A stretch of DNA of 64,000 bases, taken from the NCBI GenBank assembly GCA_964616465.1, contig CAZTTO010000004.1, forward strand, positions 122,087-186,086, given 5' to 3'. Of the stretch, positions 17,579 through 28,543 are shown one piece after another. Source of the DNA: JAFLBI01 sp964616465. Lineage in GTDB: Bacteria; Bacteroidota; Bacteroidia; Chitinophagales; Chitinophagaceae. A model generated the notes under the pieces. It saw only the letters and a list, made by a program, of their open reading frames with translations. It searched no databases and had not been told where the DNA came from. Position 1 is the first letter of the stretch, and each line of letters starts with the position of its first letter. The translations under genes were made by a program, and so were the position numbers.

Positions 17579-20500
17579 TTCAATTTCAGGTTCTGTTTTA
17601 GCTGGTTCATTTTCAGCTTTTTGTTTTGGTTTAAAGTCAATTTCATCTTCTTTTTTACCAAAAAAGCGATTAAAATCTTGTTTGTAAGATATACTTACAC
17701 CTTGTCTGTTTCTTCTTCCAATACTTGTACCAGAAATATCTAAATTGTTTTTCACAAAAATGATAGCTCTAAGTTTTCTATCTCTCGACAAAATAAGTTC
17801 TAAATTGAAATCAGGTAGCCATTGAAATTGTCCTGTTTGAGCTACGCCCGGTGTATTAAAGTCTAAATCACTTCCAAAAGTGAAAATAATTTGGTCATTC
17901 AAAAAGCTTTTTCCAAGCTTTAGGTTAACTCTTGATCGATCGAGTTGATTATTATTCCCTGCGGCGCCAGCAAAAATGTTTGAGCTACTATATACAGATG
18001 TTGCTAAATCGAATCGCCAACTTTTATCGCCTGTTATTTTATACAATACATTCGACAAAACTTTATTGACTTCATTGGTTATGAGTGAAGAAATTGTGTT
18101 AATGCTAATGGATGCTAAAGAAGTACTGCCTAAAGCGGTAGATTGGTTTTGAGTGCCATAAGGTGCAAAAGAATTAAATACAATTAAATAAGCTACCTGT
18201 GTAAGAATCGCATTTTCTTCACTTTCAATTCTTCTGATAAGAGCTTCGAATTCAGGTTCAGATTTAATTGGAGCCCCTTGTTCAAAATCTAATTTAAAAC
18301 GTATTGCTGGTTTTGTTAAAAATTCACGCAATTCAGCTATCACATATACATCTCCTCTATACGCTTTCACTGCGCCTGAAAAACTTTGGTTACCTACTAA
18401 ATCTGCAAAACTAATTCGTTCTGCTGTGTATACTGCGTCAATTTTAAGTTGTGCTCGATAAGGATCACCAGACCATTCTATATAGTTTCCCGATTCTGGT
18501 CTTAAAATAAAAGGCTTTCTAATAATAGACTGAAAATTGAAATCATAGCTTCCTTTTTCAATATTGTACCTCCCACTCATAGTTAAATCCTCGGAAGTAC
18601 CAGCTCTTATTCTTAATCGGCCATTACCTGTGGCTTTAATTATATCACCCGTTAACTCATCTAAAATAACATCAATTTTTACAAGATTATTTGCGGTAAC
18701 ATCCAAATCCACTGTTAAATTGAAATTCGATTTTGTTTCTTCTTTTTTAATTTCTGAGCCGTATTCTTTAAAAACAATAAAGTTAACATCACCACTTGCT
18801 TTACTGCTACTATTTGGAATAACAATAGAGGAACTATCATTTGCTTTAGCAACTATACTCATAAGTGCATTGCTTTCTGGACCTTTTAAGCTTAATGTGG
18901 CTTCACCTATAGCTTTGCCATAAAACTGACTATTATCTTGAGCAGTAGTGTTAATTAGAAGTAACTTTTTGGTAGCTAACTCAAAATCGAAAATCATATT
19001 AGCAAAACCTTTTTCTAAAAGTTTTCCTTTTACTGTACCTGTATTATTATAGGGGTCTTTAATTGTAAACTCACCAAAATATAAACCATCTTCTTTGAAC
19101 TGAACAGCAAGTGAATCTATTTCGTAGTACACTTTAGTATAATCAACCAATAATCCAGCCTTTTTTACTACAGCAGTTCCTAAAATTTCAGGCGAATTTG
19201 GATTTCCAAAGACCATAATCTCACCTTTTGCACGTCCTTTTATATTGCTAAACAAGCCTTCTAAGTATGGTTCTAATAAATCAATTTTTGCATCCCTTAA
19301 TACGACCCTGGTAGAAAGAGGGCTTATTGAGTCATTTAATTGGTAAGAACCATCACCCTCAAAATCATAGCCAGGATTAGAAGAAGCAATAGAATAGCTT
19401 AATTTTTCATTGGCACTTTCATAAAATGCCGACAGTTTTACCAATCCTATAGAATCTTCATTGAAATTAAATTGATCTATAGAAAAGTTGGCTTTAGCAG
19501 TCATCTTTCCAAAAAAATCATCAATTCTAATATTGCCTGTTGTTGCACCTTCAAGCCTTGGCTCTGTTAAGAACATAGATACCAAATCACCTAGAACTAC
19601 ATCTTTAACATCAATCATCAAGTATTGTGTATTACCGCCATCTTCCTCCTTTGTATATAAGTTTATTTCTTGAAATCCTTGGCTAAGTCTTAAATCCTTT
19701 GCAAAGAGGAAATTTTTTCTAATTACGAGTTCTCCTTTTTTGTCGATCGTCCAGTTTTTCTGATTGAGCACAAAATTGGATGGTCTAAACTGAATTCTTA
19801 CGCCATCTGGTAAAGTAAAAACATCGGCAAGAAGTTCTGCATTTTCAAAACTATTATTGCTTGAAGTAAGAATCCCAACAACTGCATGGTCTTGTGCTGC
19901 TCGAATTGAAAAGCTTGTATTTGGGAAATCGAGACTATCTCCAATAACTAGTCCATTAGTGTTGCCCAATAAAACCAAACTATCTTGAAGTCCTTTTGCG
20001 TTTATTTCAGCTTGTAAAATTGTTATGTCATTGAATTTGAGATATGGCACAAATAACTCAAAGTCCATTTCACTTTTTTGTGTGTTGATCGTACCTGTTA
20101 GATTTATATCGTTTAGGCCAAATAGATTCTTATTAAAAAAATGAGCATAAGGCTCTATGTAATTAGTTTGAATTGAAAAGTTGAAGTTTTGATTTTTAGG
20201 GTTTGTTTTTGGGGCAGATATATATGCCGGGAAATATCTGGATAACAAAGATTGAAAACTGCCCTGCAAATCCATAATATTATATTCCCCATTGATTGCA
20301 GCGGAAATATTATTTCCTTTTAACTCAAGATGTTTGTTTTGATCGAAGTAAGAAGTTAAAACCAACGAATCGAACGATTGATTCTCTGAATTGGTAGTAA
20401 GTTTTGTGTTAACAAGTTTGGCTGTACCCAAAAAGTCGTCAATAGTATTGCCTTTAAAATTCAAATCCACAAAACTCTCAATATCCAAACGCTCTTTTAA

Positions 20501-22381
20501 AAAGCCTAATTCTTGCAGGTGCAGTTTAGATATATCACTTAGGATGTTGAAGTTGGGCTTTTCACCCGTTAAGTCAATTTCAACATTTGAGATAATATTT
20601 AAATTGGGATCATCAACATTTATTTCACCAATGAATTGTTGCTTTTGAAAATTCCCCTTTGCTGTAATGTTACTGTAAGTGTAATTGCTATATTGAATAG
20701 AATCAATTTTTCCTTCAAATTTACTTTTCATAGAAGCAATGGAGAAACTACTTCCTTCAATTTTTCCAGAAAAGCTTAATCTTCCAAAGCTGCTATCTTT
20801 CATAAGTTTGCCAACATTAAAACTATTGGTTTGAATAGAGCCTTTGTAAGCAGGTTCGCCTTTTAATGGAAGTGAAAGTAAAATGTTCGATTGAATACTG
20901 CCTAGCGCGGTAGTAACCATACCCTGTGTTGCAAATTGATGAATGGTTCCATTGAATCCGCCTCTAAACCAAACTTTACCCATAGCAGGTAAGTCGGGTG
21001 TATTCAATTTCTTTAGGTTCGGTAAAATTTGATAAAAATCAAATGCGTTTGTTTGCAAATTAGCATCCTGCATTTGGAAAAAAGTATTATCAATATCTGG
21101 TAAACCAGTAATATTTACGTTGCCTGTTAAATAGGTGTTCTCACCATATTTTACATTTAATGATTGAACGTCTAGTTTGGAAAGTGTTCCTTTCGCTGTA
21201 CCATTGATCCAAAATTTATGAGCAACATTTTTTAATTCTGGAGCGAAGTAGGATAGATCTTGTAAATGAAGTTGGCTATTCACCAATCTTGCCTGTAAGA
21301 CTACATTATTATTGAAGTCGTTCATTGACTTGAAGTCTTTGAACTTCATAGAATAAAAATTTGTAAGTCGGCTTCTTGGTGTTTCTAGTGTAAGTTTAGC
21401 TAATTCAATAAGTTGTGGTGTTAATGTGAAATTTGTCTTCAATTTTCGTAGTTCTAAACCACATCTTTCTTTCGCAGATAATTGAATATCTGCACTAATG
21501 GTATCTTCTCTAAAAGAGAAGTTTTTAACCCTTCCATTCAAATGAGTGACGCGTATATGTTCACCGTCGAATAATGGACTGTCATTGTTTTCGGCATCAA
21601 TGTGGTTATAAAAAGTCCCATTTTTTAATTGTATATCTGCTATCTGAAGATAAAGATGTCCTGGATTAAGAGATAGGCCAGTATCAACTTTGTTTTTAGG
21701 TTTTGGAGGCCTTAGCCCATCAAGTTGTAAAAGTGAAAAATAAGGATTGTCAATGGTAACTTCTTTTATTAGAAAGCTAGTTTTATTAAAATCTACTTGA
21801 TCTGTTTCTGCAAATAGGCTTCCAACCTTTATGAACATTCTTTCGCCAACCCATAAGTCATTTTGAAGGAAGCTTACTTTTTTTAAATCAATCTTTTTAA
21901 GTCCAAGCTGAAATGGTTTCTTATTACTTTTTGACGGGGTTGATGCTAATTGCACCGTATCAAGAACTTTTATAGAATCTGTCCCTGCAAAGTAATCAAC
22001 AATAAACTGGTAGTTCCAGGTACTGTCTTTGAGTCGTTGCAGTTTTACAACAGCATCTTCCAAACCAATGTAGGTAATGTCGGCTTTATTCTTTAAGAAA
22101 AAGTAATCAGTGATTCTAACTTTTAATGCACCAGCATGAAGGAGTGTATCTTTGTTTTGGTCTCTAACTAATACCCCTTTCATATTCAACTTATCAAAAA
22201 AGCTGATACCCACTTCTTGAACTCTGACTTCAGTACCAATTGCCTTACTCAGTTTTGAAGTAGCAATACCTACTAACCAGTTTTGTACTGGACTAGTTTG
22301 AATAGCTAGCCAAATGAGAATTATGAGCAATAAAAGCCCAAGTAAAATACGAACTGTTATATGAAGGAATCTTTGCAGCAC
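17558..22381 (-). CDS. TamB-like translocation and assembly module protein (DUF490)
   Basis: A 1607-residue AsmA/TamB-type protein. One N-terminal membrane helix (about 7-28) anchors it in the inner membrane. A very long beta-rich periplasmic body follows, and the C-terminal DUF490 domain (about 1180-1560) contains GDVYVIAELREFLTKP and QVAYLIVFNSFAPYG. TamB-type proteins span the periplasm and are linked to outer-membrane protein insertion or lipid transport. A short acidic/lysine tail rich in Glu and Pro (about 1575-1607) is unusual. The start codon is GTG. No TamA/BamA gene is adjacent. Its 3' end overlaps aroQ by 21 bases. Confidence 0.88.
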   Translation of the reverse strand: MLQRFLHITVRILLGLLLLIILIWLAIQTSPVQNWLVGIATSKLSKAIGTEVRVQEVGISFFDKLNMKGVLVRDQNKDTLLHAGALKVRITDYFFLKNKADITYIGLEDAVVKLQRLKDSTWNYQFIVDYFAGTDSIKVLDTVQLASTPSKSNKKPFQLGLKKIDLKKVSFLQNDLWVGERMFIKVGSLFAETDQVDFNKTSFLIKEVTIDNPYFSLLQLDGLRPPKPKNKVDTGLSLNPGHLYLQIADIQLKNGTFYNHIDAENNDSPLFDGEHIRVTHLNGRVKNFSFREDTISADIQLSAKERCGLELRKLKTNFTLTPQLIELAKLTLETPRSRLTNFYSMKFKDFKSMNDFNNNVVLQARLVNSQLHLQDLSYFAPELKNVAHKFWINGTAKGTLSKLDVQSLNVKYGENTYLTGNVNITGLPDIDNTFFQMQDANLQTNAFDFYQILPNLKKLNTPDLPAMGKVWFRGGFNGTIHQFATQGMVTTALGSIQSNILLSLPLKGEPAYKGSIQTNSFNVGKLMKDSSFGRLSFSGKIEGSSFSIASMKSKFEGKIDSIQYSNYTYSNITAKGNFQKQQFIGEINVDDPNLNIISNVEIDLTGEKPNFNILSDISKLHLQELGFLKERLDIESFVDLNFKGNTIDDFLGTAKLVNTKLTTNSENQSFDSLVLTSYFDQNKHLELKGNNISAAINGEYNIMDLQGSFQSLLSRYFPAYISAPKTNPKNQNFNFSIQTNYIEPYAHFFNKNLFGLNDINLTGTINTQKSEMDFELFVPYLKFNDITILQAEINAKGLQDSLVLLGNTNGLVIGDSLDFPNTSFSIRAAQDHAVVGILTSSNNSFENAELLADVFTLPDGVRIQFRPSNFVLNQKNWTIDKKGELVIRKNFLFAKDLRLSQGFQEINLYTKEEDGGNTQYLMIDVKDVVLGDLVSMFLTEPRLEGATTGNIRIDDFFGKMTAKANFSIDQFNFNEDSIGLVKLSAFYESANEKLSYSIASSNPGYDFEGDGSYQLNDSISPLSTRVVLRDAKIDLLEPYLEGLFSNIKGRAKGEIMVFGNPNSPEILGTAVVKKAGLLVDYTKVYYEIDSLAVQFKEDGLYFGEFTIKDPYNNTGTVKGKLLEKGFANMIFDFELATKKLLLINTTAQDNSQFYGKAIGEATLSLKGPESNALMSIVAKANDSSSIVIPNSSSKASGDVNFIVFKEYGSEIKKEETKSNFNLTVDLDVTANNLVKIDVILDELTGDIIKATGNGRLRIRAGTSEDLTMSGRYNIEKGSYDFNFQSIIRKPFILRPESGNYIEWSGDPYRAQLKIDAVYTAERISFADLVGNQSFSGAVKAYRGDVYVIAELREFLTKPAIRFKLDFEQGAPIKSEPEFEALIRRIESEENAILTQVAYLIVFNSFAPYGTQNQSTALGSTSLASISINTISSLITNEVNKVLSNVLYKITGDKSWRFDLATSVYSSSNIFAGAAGNNNQLDRSRVNLKLGKSFLNDQIIFTFGSDLDFNTPGVAQTGQFQWLPDFNLELILSRDRKLRAIIFVKNNLDISGTSIGRRNRQGVSISYKQDFNRFFGKKEDEIDFKPKQKAENEPAKTEPEIELAPEIE

Positions 22382-22502
22382 TGGTTATTTGGTAAAAATA
22401 ATCATTCCAAGTATCAAGGCAAATACAATACCATTTTTTACTTATCCAGTTTTCAAGCTTAAAATTCCCCTTATTTCATAATTTCCCACTTCAATTTGAT
22501 TT

Positions 22503-23516
22503 ATGAGAAAGATTCAAATGCTTGCTTTGGTATGTATACTCGCTATTTCTGCATTTTCACAACACAATCAAAAAGGATTTACCCTGGTTATTCATGGTGG
22601 TGCAGGCACTATTTTGAAGAAAAATATGACTCCTGAGCGCGAGAAAGCTTATTTAGCAGCTTTGGATAGTGCTTTACAAACCGGGTATAAGATTCTTGAG
22701 GCAGGAGGGTCTGCTTTGGAAGCTGTTCAAGCTACAGTTGTGGTCATGGAAAATAGTCCTCTTTTTAATGCAGGAAAGGGGGCGGTGTTTACAAATGAGG
22801 GTAAAAATGAATTGGATGCTGCTATAATGGACGGTTTTACATTAAAGGCGGGATCTGTTGCAGGTATTACAACAATAAAAAATCCAATTACGGCGGCAAG
22901 AGCGGTCATGGATAAAAGTGAGCATGTTATGATGTCTGGAAAGGGCGCAGATCAATTTGCTGCTCAACAAGGATGTGAGGTGGTTGACCCTAGTTATTTT
23001 TATACGGAAGATAGATTCAGGGGACTGCAAAGGGCGAAGGAACGAGATGCGAATAAAGTTGACTCTAGCAATGCTGGATTAAGAAACCCTATGCATAGAG
23101 ACGAGAAGTATGGTACTGTTGGTGCAGTTGCAGTTGATAAACAGGGTAGGTTAGCCGCTGCCACAAGCACAGGAGGAATGACAAATAAAAAGTGGGGAAG
23201 GATAGGTGATGCACCCATTATAGGAAGCGGAACTTATGCCAATCAGCAAGTAGCTATAAGTTGTACAGGTTGGGGTGAATATTTCATTAGATTGGTGATG
23301 GCCAAGTCAATAGCTGATCGGATGGAATTTGGTAAGCAATCTTTGAAAGATGCAGCAAATCAACTGATAATGGTTGATTTGCCTAGGCTTGGAGGCGATG
23401 GTGGTTTGGTTGCTGTAGATAAAAACGGAAATGTGGCTATGCCTTTTTGTACAGAAGGTATGTACCGCGGTTACATACGATCAAATGGTCAAAAGGAAAT
23501 TTTGATTTATAAATAA
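22503..23516 (+). CDS. Secreted isoaspartyl peptidase/L-asparaginase (Ntn hydrolase)
   Basis: A 337-residue plant-type asparaginase/isoaspartyl dipeptidase, made as a precursor that self-cleaves before a Thr. The signal peptide (1-19, ending AFSQ) sends it to the periplasm. Blocks IHGGAGTI, GGSALEAV, FNAGKGAVF and ELDAAIMDG match the alpha chain. The nucleophile is Thr205 in KYGTVGAVAVD, and STGGMTNK and GSGTYA complete the active site. Two proteins that deal with isoaspartate (this one and Pcm) occur in the window but are not linked. The ATG follows an ATTTGATTT sequence nearly identical to that in front of pcm. Confidence 0.93.
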   Translation: MRKIQMLALVCILAISAFSQHNQKGFTLVIHGGAGTILKKNMTPEREKAYLAALDSALQTGYKILEAGGSALEAVQATVVVMENSPLFNAGKGAVFTNEGKNELDAAIMDGFTLKAGSVAGITTIKNPITAARAVMDKSEHVMMSGKGADQFAAQQGCEVVDPSYFYTEDRFRGLQRAKERDANKVDSSNAGLRNPMHRDEKYGTVGAVAVDKQGRLAAATSTGGMTNKKWGRIGDAPIIGSGTYANQQVAISCTGWGEYFIRLVMAKSIADRMEFGKQSLKDAANQLIMVDLPRLGGDGGLVAVDKNGNVAMPFCTEGMYRGYIRSNGQKEILIYK

Positions 23517-23519
23517 GGT

Positions 23520-24053
23520 TTATTCCTTTTTGTGGAGTTCTTTCATAGATTCATGGAAAGCTTGGCTTTGGCCTTTTGCTATGCTGAGTGTTTTCCATTC
23601 TTTATCTAAAATAATTTTGGCTAACATCACCATTTGACCAACATGATATGCATAATGACTTAAATGTCTGAGTATACCTTCCATAGCAGTCATGGACTCG
23701 GCTCTTATAGTAATTGTTTTTATTAAGTCTTCTTCTCTTAACTCTTGTAAACTAGTCAAGACTTGGTGCCAACCCATGGTCCAAAAAGATAGCAAATCGG
23801 CTTTAGATACATCCATGGTTTCAAATTCTGCATCTCTTTTTCGCCATTCTTTTTCCCCGTCTTGATCTAAAAAGCCAGTCCACCGGCTCATCATATTACC
23901 ATAAACATGCTGTACTAAAATGGCTATTGAGTTAGATTCTGGGCTTGGCTTAAAATGAATTTGCTCTTCATTGAGTTGCTCAATAGTAGCAGTTCCCATT
24001 TCTTGGTACTGCTTCATTCTTTGAGTTACATGCTTTAAAAAATCTGCTTTCAT
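23520..24053 (-). CDS. DinB/DUF1572-like four-helix protein
   Basis: A 177-residue protein of the DinB/YfiT-like metal-dependent fold, subgroup DUF1572. Supporting features are the VQHVYGNMMSRW helix (first metal His) and HLSHYAYHVGQMV (further His residues near 135-145). Functions in this fold include thiol transferases and many unknown enzymes; nothing here fixes the reaction. It begins 12 bases after the full-length end of the gamma-glutamyltransferase reading frame, so the two probably form an operon. It converges on the isoaspartyl peptidase with three bases between stops. Confidence 0.75.
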   Translation of the reverse strand: MKADFLKHVTQRMKQYQEMGTATIEQLNEEQIHFKPSPESNSIAILVQHVYGNMMSRWTGFLDQDGEKEWRKRDAEFETMDVSKADLLSFWTMGWHQVLTSLQELREEDLIKTITIRAESMTAMEGILRHLSHYAYHVGQMVMLAKIILDKEWKTLSIAKGQSQAFHESMKELHKKE

Positions 24054-24065
24054 CAGTTTTCTATT

Positions 24066-25784
24066 CTAGTATCCAGCTACACTATCATCGCCTCTTTTAT
24101 CGGCAACAGTTTCTAGTTTTTTCTTACCAATTATCCTTATACCCTCCGTTCTACCAATAGGCGATCTTGGTGTGATAGTGTATCCCATTTTTTTCAGTTC
24201 TTCAATAGTATTTGAAGGAAAATCTCTTTCAACCATCACTTAGTCTGGCAACCATTGATGATGGAATTTTGATTGGTTTATTGCATCAAATAGACTCATG
24301 TTGAAATCAACCAGGTTCACAACTGCTTGGAAAATGGAAGTAGGAATGGTTGTTCCTCCCGGAGTGCCAATAGTAACCCAAGGTTGTTTTTTATAGACCA
24401 TTAATGTGGGAGTCATTGAACTGAGCATTCTTTTTCTCGGAACAATAGCATTGGCTTCACCACCCACTGCGCCATACATATTAGGTACTCCAGGCTTTAT
24501 GCTAAAATCGTCCATTTCATTATTCATCAAAAAGCCAGCACCGCCTACCACTGTTTTACTGCCATAGCTTCCATTGAGTGTTGTTGTAACAGCAACTAAA
24601 TTTCCATCAGCATCTACAACACTCAAATGAGTTGTTTCTTCACCTGGAGCAATCCAGCCTGCTTTAATTTGTTTACTTACGGAGGCTTTTCCTGCTTCAA
24701 AATCTTGCATGCGCATTTGCAAATAACTATCGCTCAACAAAGTTTTAGTGGGTACTTTCCAAAAATCAGGATCGCCCATATGTTCTGCTCTGTCAGCATA
24801 AGCACGTCTTTCTGCTTCAATCATAACTTGAACAGCTGCGGAGGAATGAAATCCAAACTTGTTTAAATCAAACGGCTCTACCATCTTGAGCATTTGACCT
24901 AGTAGGAGACCACCACTACTTGGAGGAGCAAAACTGATAATGTCATACCCCCTGTATTTGAATTGTAGAGGTGCTCTTTCTCGTACGATATACTTTTTTA
25001 AATCTTCAAGGCTAATGATTCCATTGCCTCTTTTCATTTCTTCCACAATCAATTGAGCTGTTTCTCCTTCATAAAAACCAGCTTGTCCTTTTTGCTGAAT
25101 TCGCTTTAATGTAGCAGCTAATTCTGGTTGAAAAAGCGTATCACCCGCTTTCCATGGCTTGTCTTTTATAAATGCGGTTGGCCGAGTATTGTATTTGTTG
25201 AAGTCGTTTTTCTGACCATTCAATCCATTTGCTTCTCTTTCAGTAATTACAAATCCTTTTTCCGCAATATCAATCGCTGGCTGAATAAGTTGCTCCATTT
25301 TGAGTTTGGCGTAGGGAAGGGTAGCAAATAGTCCTGCCACGGTTCCTGGAACTCCAGAAGCTAAATGTCCCAATTGTGACTTTTGTGTTTGAGGTTGACC
25401 CTTTTCATCGAGATACATGTCTCTGGTTGCAGCGCCTGGAGCCATTTCACGATAGTCTAGTCCAACCAATTTCCCCTTTTTAGTTCTTCCAAGTAAAAAG
25501 CCGCCACCGCCTAGGTTTCCAGCATTGGGGTATACCACAGCAAGTACTAACTGAGTTGTAATTGCAGCATCAAAGGCATTTCCACCCAAACGCATCACCT
25601 CAGCGCCAGCCATACTAGCTAAAGGATGTGCACTGCTCACTGCGGCATTTGAAAAGGTATCTGACTTTACAATTTTGTATGCATACGGATCTACTTTGAG
25701 TCCAGGCCCAACAAATGAAAAATTTTGACCTAGGGAAACAAATGACGAGGCAATGAATAAGGCTATAATCGAAAAGCGAAGCAT
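24066..25784 (-). pseudogene. Gamma-glutamyltransferase interrupted by one in-frame TAA
   Basis: A periplasmic gamma-glutamyltransferase (glutathione hydrolase) of the Ntn family. The signal peptide is at 1-19. PNAGNLGGGGF and the self-cleavage site with nucleophile Thr in TTHLSVVD are intact. After 514 residues, right behind FHHQWLPD, a TAA appears at 24242-24240. Reading on in the same frame gives 57 more residues ending in AGY and a TAG at 24068-24066. The tail has the family's C-terminal pattern (VERDFPSNT, PIGRTEG, DDSVAGY), comparable to the E. coli protein, which has Glu at the stop position. One GAA to TAA change would explain it. A truncated but folded enzyme, read-through or a sequencing error are alternatives. 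Confidence 0.85.
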
Positions 25785-25949
25785 GCAGCGAATTTTTTAT
25801 AAATATAATATGAACTTGCTTGTTACAAGTTAAGTTTTACAGCCTTGTTAAAAAAAACAAGCATTTTGGTTTTGATAGCTGCGCACTCTTATAAAAGCTT
25901 TGGGGTATCCCATGAACTTTGCTTACTTTGGTGCAATTTTTAAAGAATT

Positions 25950-28451
25950 ATGAAAAAGCTTTTATTCCTTTCGGTTCTATTTCTTACCCTCACTTCTATG
26001 GCACAAACGCTTCAGTCGCCAGCCGATTTTTTAGGGTATGAAGTGGGCAAACAATTCACAAGACACCATCGCGTGGTTGAATATTTTCAACAAGCTGCCG
26101 CTGCTCGTCCAGATATGATGAAATTGGAGCAGTACGGAAAAACCTATGAGGGCAGACCTTTATATGTAGCATATATTTCAGCGCCAGAGAATATACAGCA
26201 ATTAGAATCTATTCGTGAGGCTAATTTAGCTGCAACTGGATTGACGAAAGGTGCAAAAGATGCTGCTAAAACCGCCATTGTTTGGTTGAGTTATAATGTG
26301 CATGGAAACGAAGCTTCTTCAAGCGAAGCAGCTATGCTTACCTTATTTGAATTATTGCAACCTGGCAATACAACAACTAAAGCTTGGTTGAAAAATACAG
26401 TTGTTATTATTGACCCTTGTTTAAATCCTGATGGTCGAGATAGATATGTGAATTGGTATAATTCTGTTGTTGGTAAAAAAATGAATGTTGATCCGCAGAG
26501 TCGTGAGCATATTGAGCCTTGGCCTGGTGGAAGAAGCAATCATTATAATTTTGATTTGAACCGCGACTGGGCTTGGCAATCGCAGGTAGAAACGCAACAA
26601 AGAATTAAGAAATATCAACAATGGATGCCGCATGTGCATGTTGATTTTCATGAGCAAGGTTATAACGAACCTTATTATTTTGCTCCTGCTGCTAATCCTT
26701 TGCATGATGTAATTACTCCATGGCAACGAGATTTCCAAACCATGATTGGAAGAAACAATGCGCGCTATTTTGATGCGAATGGTTGGTTATACTTTACTCG
26801 GGAACGATTTGACTTGTTTTATCCATCATACGGTGATACCTGGCCAACTTATAATGGTGCTATTGGTATGACCTATGAGCAGGGCGGCCATAGCAGAGGG
26901 GGCTTAGGCGTTATTACTGAGGATAGAGATACGCTCACTTTAGTAGATAGAGCTACCCATCATCATACTACTGGATTATCAACTATTGAAATTACTTCAC
27001 AACAAGTCGCAAGAGTTGTACAGGAGTTTAAGAAGTATTTTGATGCAAGTAATGAAGCAAGAGGGTTGGCTTATAAAACTTATGTTATTACTACAGATCA
27101 GGCAGATAAAATGGCTGCTATTCAAAAAGTGCTAACAGATAACCAAATTCGATTTGGAGTTTTAAATAGTACCACTTTCAGAGGGCTGAATTATGCAACA
27201 TTAAAAGAAGAAGCAGGTGCATTAAAAAAACACCATATTGCTGTTAGTATGTTGCAACCAAGAAGTATGCTTGCCAGTGTTTTGTTGGAGCCTAAAAGTA
27301 ATTTGACTGACTCTAACACATACGATATCACTGCATGGTCTTTACCTTATGCGCATGGCGTAGATGCTTATGCAGTAAAAGAAGCGCTCAATCTTGGACC
27401 AATTCCAGGTGGTGCAGTAGTAAATGCAGTTCCTGAAACCTCTTATGGTTATTTAATTCAATACCAAAGTATAGCTTCTGCAAAACTTTTGAGTAAACTT
27501 TTACAACAGAATATTAAAGTTCGTGTACAAGAAAAATCATTTGTTTATAATGGAAAAACTTATCCGGCAGGAACCCTTGTTGTACTTAAACAAGGTAATC
27601 CAAATAATCTTCGTGAAACACTGTTTGATTTAGTTAAAGGAACAAACATTCAAGTTACACCTGTTGCTACAGGTTTTATGGATAAGGGTGCCGATTTTGG
27701 AAGTCCAGATGTGAAAATGGTGTTGCCTGTTAGGGTTGCTATGTTAACTGGAGAAGGGGCTTCAAGCTTAGGGGCAGGAGAAATTTGGCATTATTTTGAT
27801 CAAACTTTAGATTATCCAATAACCTTAATTCAAGCGCAAGATCTTGCAAGAACCAGTTTGAGATTTTACGATGTGTTAATTGTTCCAGATGGTTATTATA
27901 GGGCTTTAAATGACAAAGCTAATCAGGATAAACTGAAAGCTTTCGTTCGTGAAGGTGGTAAGCTCATTGCAATTGAAAATGCAGTTGCACAACTTGCAGC
28001 TGAATGGGGATTGAAATTTAAAGAAGATAAAGCCTCTGAAAAAACCGATGAATACGCTGCGCTTAAGAAATACGAAAACAGCGACCGTGAATACTTGAGT
28101 TCCTCAACTCCAGGTGCTATTTATAAAGTACAGTTCGATAATTCTCATCCTCTAGCATTTGGGTATGACAGTGTTTATTATACACTTAAACAGAGCTCAA
28201 GCTTGTATGAGTTTATGAAGGATGGATGGAATGTAGGTGTAATTAAGAAAGACGCCCATATGGCTGGATATGTTGGTTCAAAAGTTAAACCCCGCATTAA
28301 AGATGGAATGGTATTTGGAGTTCAATCTGTGGGACGTGGTTCGGTTGTGTTTTTAGCTGATAATCCAATTTTTAGGATGTTTTGGGAAAATGGTAAGCTC
28401 ATGATTGCCAATGCTGTATTCCTGGTAGGATACCCGGGAGCGAGCCTCTAA
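25950..28451 (+). CDS. Secreted M14-family zinc carboxypeptidase
   Basis: An 833-residue exported metallopeptidase. The signal peptide is at 1-18 (ending SMAQ). The M14 domain covers about 35-360: zinc ligands in VHGNEAS and HVDFHEQ, plus substrate-binding NPDGRDRY and NFDLNRDW. The remaining half is a C-terminal region without an assignable fold by eye, perhaps a class I glutamine-amidotransferase-like sandwich (VAMLTGEGASS, VLIVPDGYYRAL). This two-part layout is common in Bacteroidota M14 proteins. It is followed by a terminator and stands as a single gene. Confidence 0.9.
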   Translation: MKKLLFLSVLFLTLTSMAQTLQSPADFLGYEVGKQFTRHHRVVEYFQQAAAARPDMMKLEQYGKTYEGRPLYVAYISAPENIQQLESIREANLAATGLTKGAKDAAKTAIVWLSYNVHGNEASSSEAAMLTLFELLQPGNTTTKAWLKNTVVIIDPCLNPDGRDRYVNWYNSVVGKKMNVDPQSREHIEPWPGGRSNHYNFDLNRDWAWQSQVETQQRIKKYQQWMPHVHVDFHEQGYNEPYYFAPAANPLHDVITPWQRDFQTMIGRNNARYFDANGWLYFTRERFDLFYPSYGDTWPTYNGAIGMTYEQGGHSRGGLGVITEDRDTLTLVDRATHHHTTGLSTIEITSQQVARVVQEFKKYFDASNEARGLAYKTYVITTDQADKMAAIQKVLTDNQIRFGVLNSTTFRGLNYATLKEEAGALKKHHIAVSMLQPRSMLASVLLEPKSNLTDSNTYDITAWSLPYAHGVDAYAVKEALNLGPIPGGAVVNAVPETSYGYLIQYQSIASAKLLSKLLQQNIKVRVQEKSFVYNGKTYPAGTLVVLKQGNPNNLRETLFDLVKGTNIQVTPVATGFMDKGADFGSPDVKMVLPVRVAMLTGEGASSLGAGEIWHYFDQTLDYPITLIQAQDLARTSLRFYDVLIVPDGYYRALNDKANQDKLKAFVREGGKLIAIENAVAQLAAEWGLKFKEDKASEKTDEYAALKKYENSDREYLSSSTPGAIYKVQFDNSHPLAFGYDSVYYTLKQSSSLYEFMKDGWNVGVIKKDAHMAGYVGSKVKPRIKDGMVFGVQSVGRGSVVFLADNPIFRMFWENGKLMIANAVFLVGYPGASL

Positions 28452-28460
28452 ATAATTAAA

Positions 28461-28489
28461 AGCCTGTGAAAATCATCACAGGCTTTTTT
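28461..28489 (+). terminator. Terminator after the M14 peptidase
   Basis: AGCCTGTGA (28461-28469) pairs with TCACAGGCT (28476-28484) and runs into a T tract. Confidence 0.88.
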
Positions 28490-28543
28490 ATGGATAAATG
28501 GTTGCAATTCCATTTGTGATTGGTCTTACTTTTACGCACTTCA

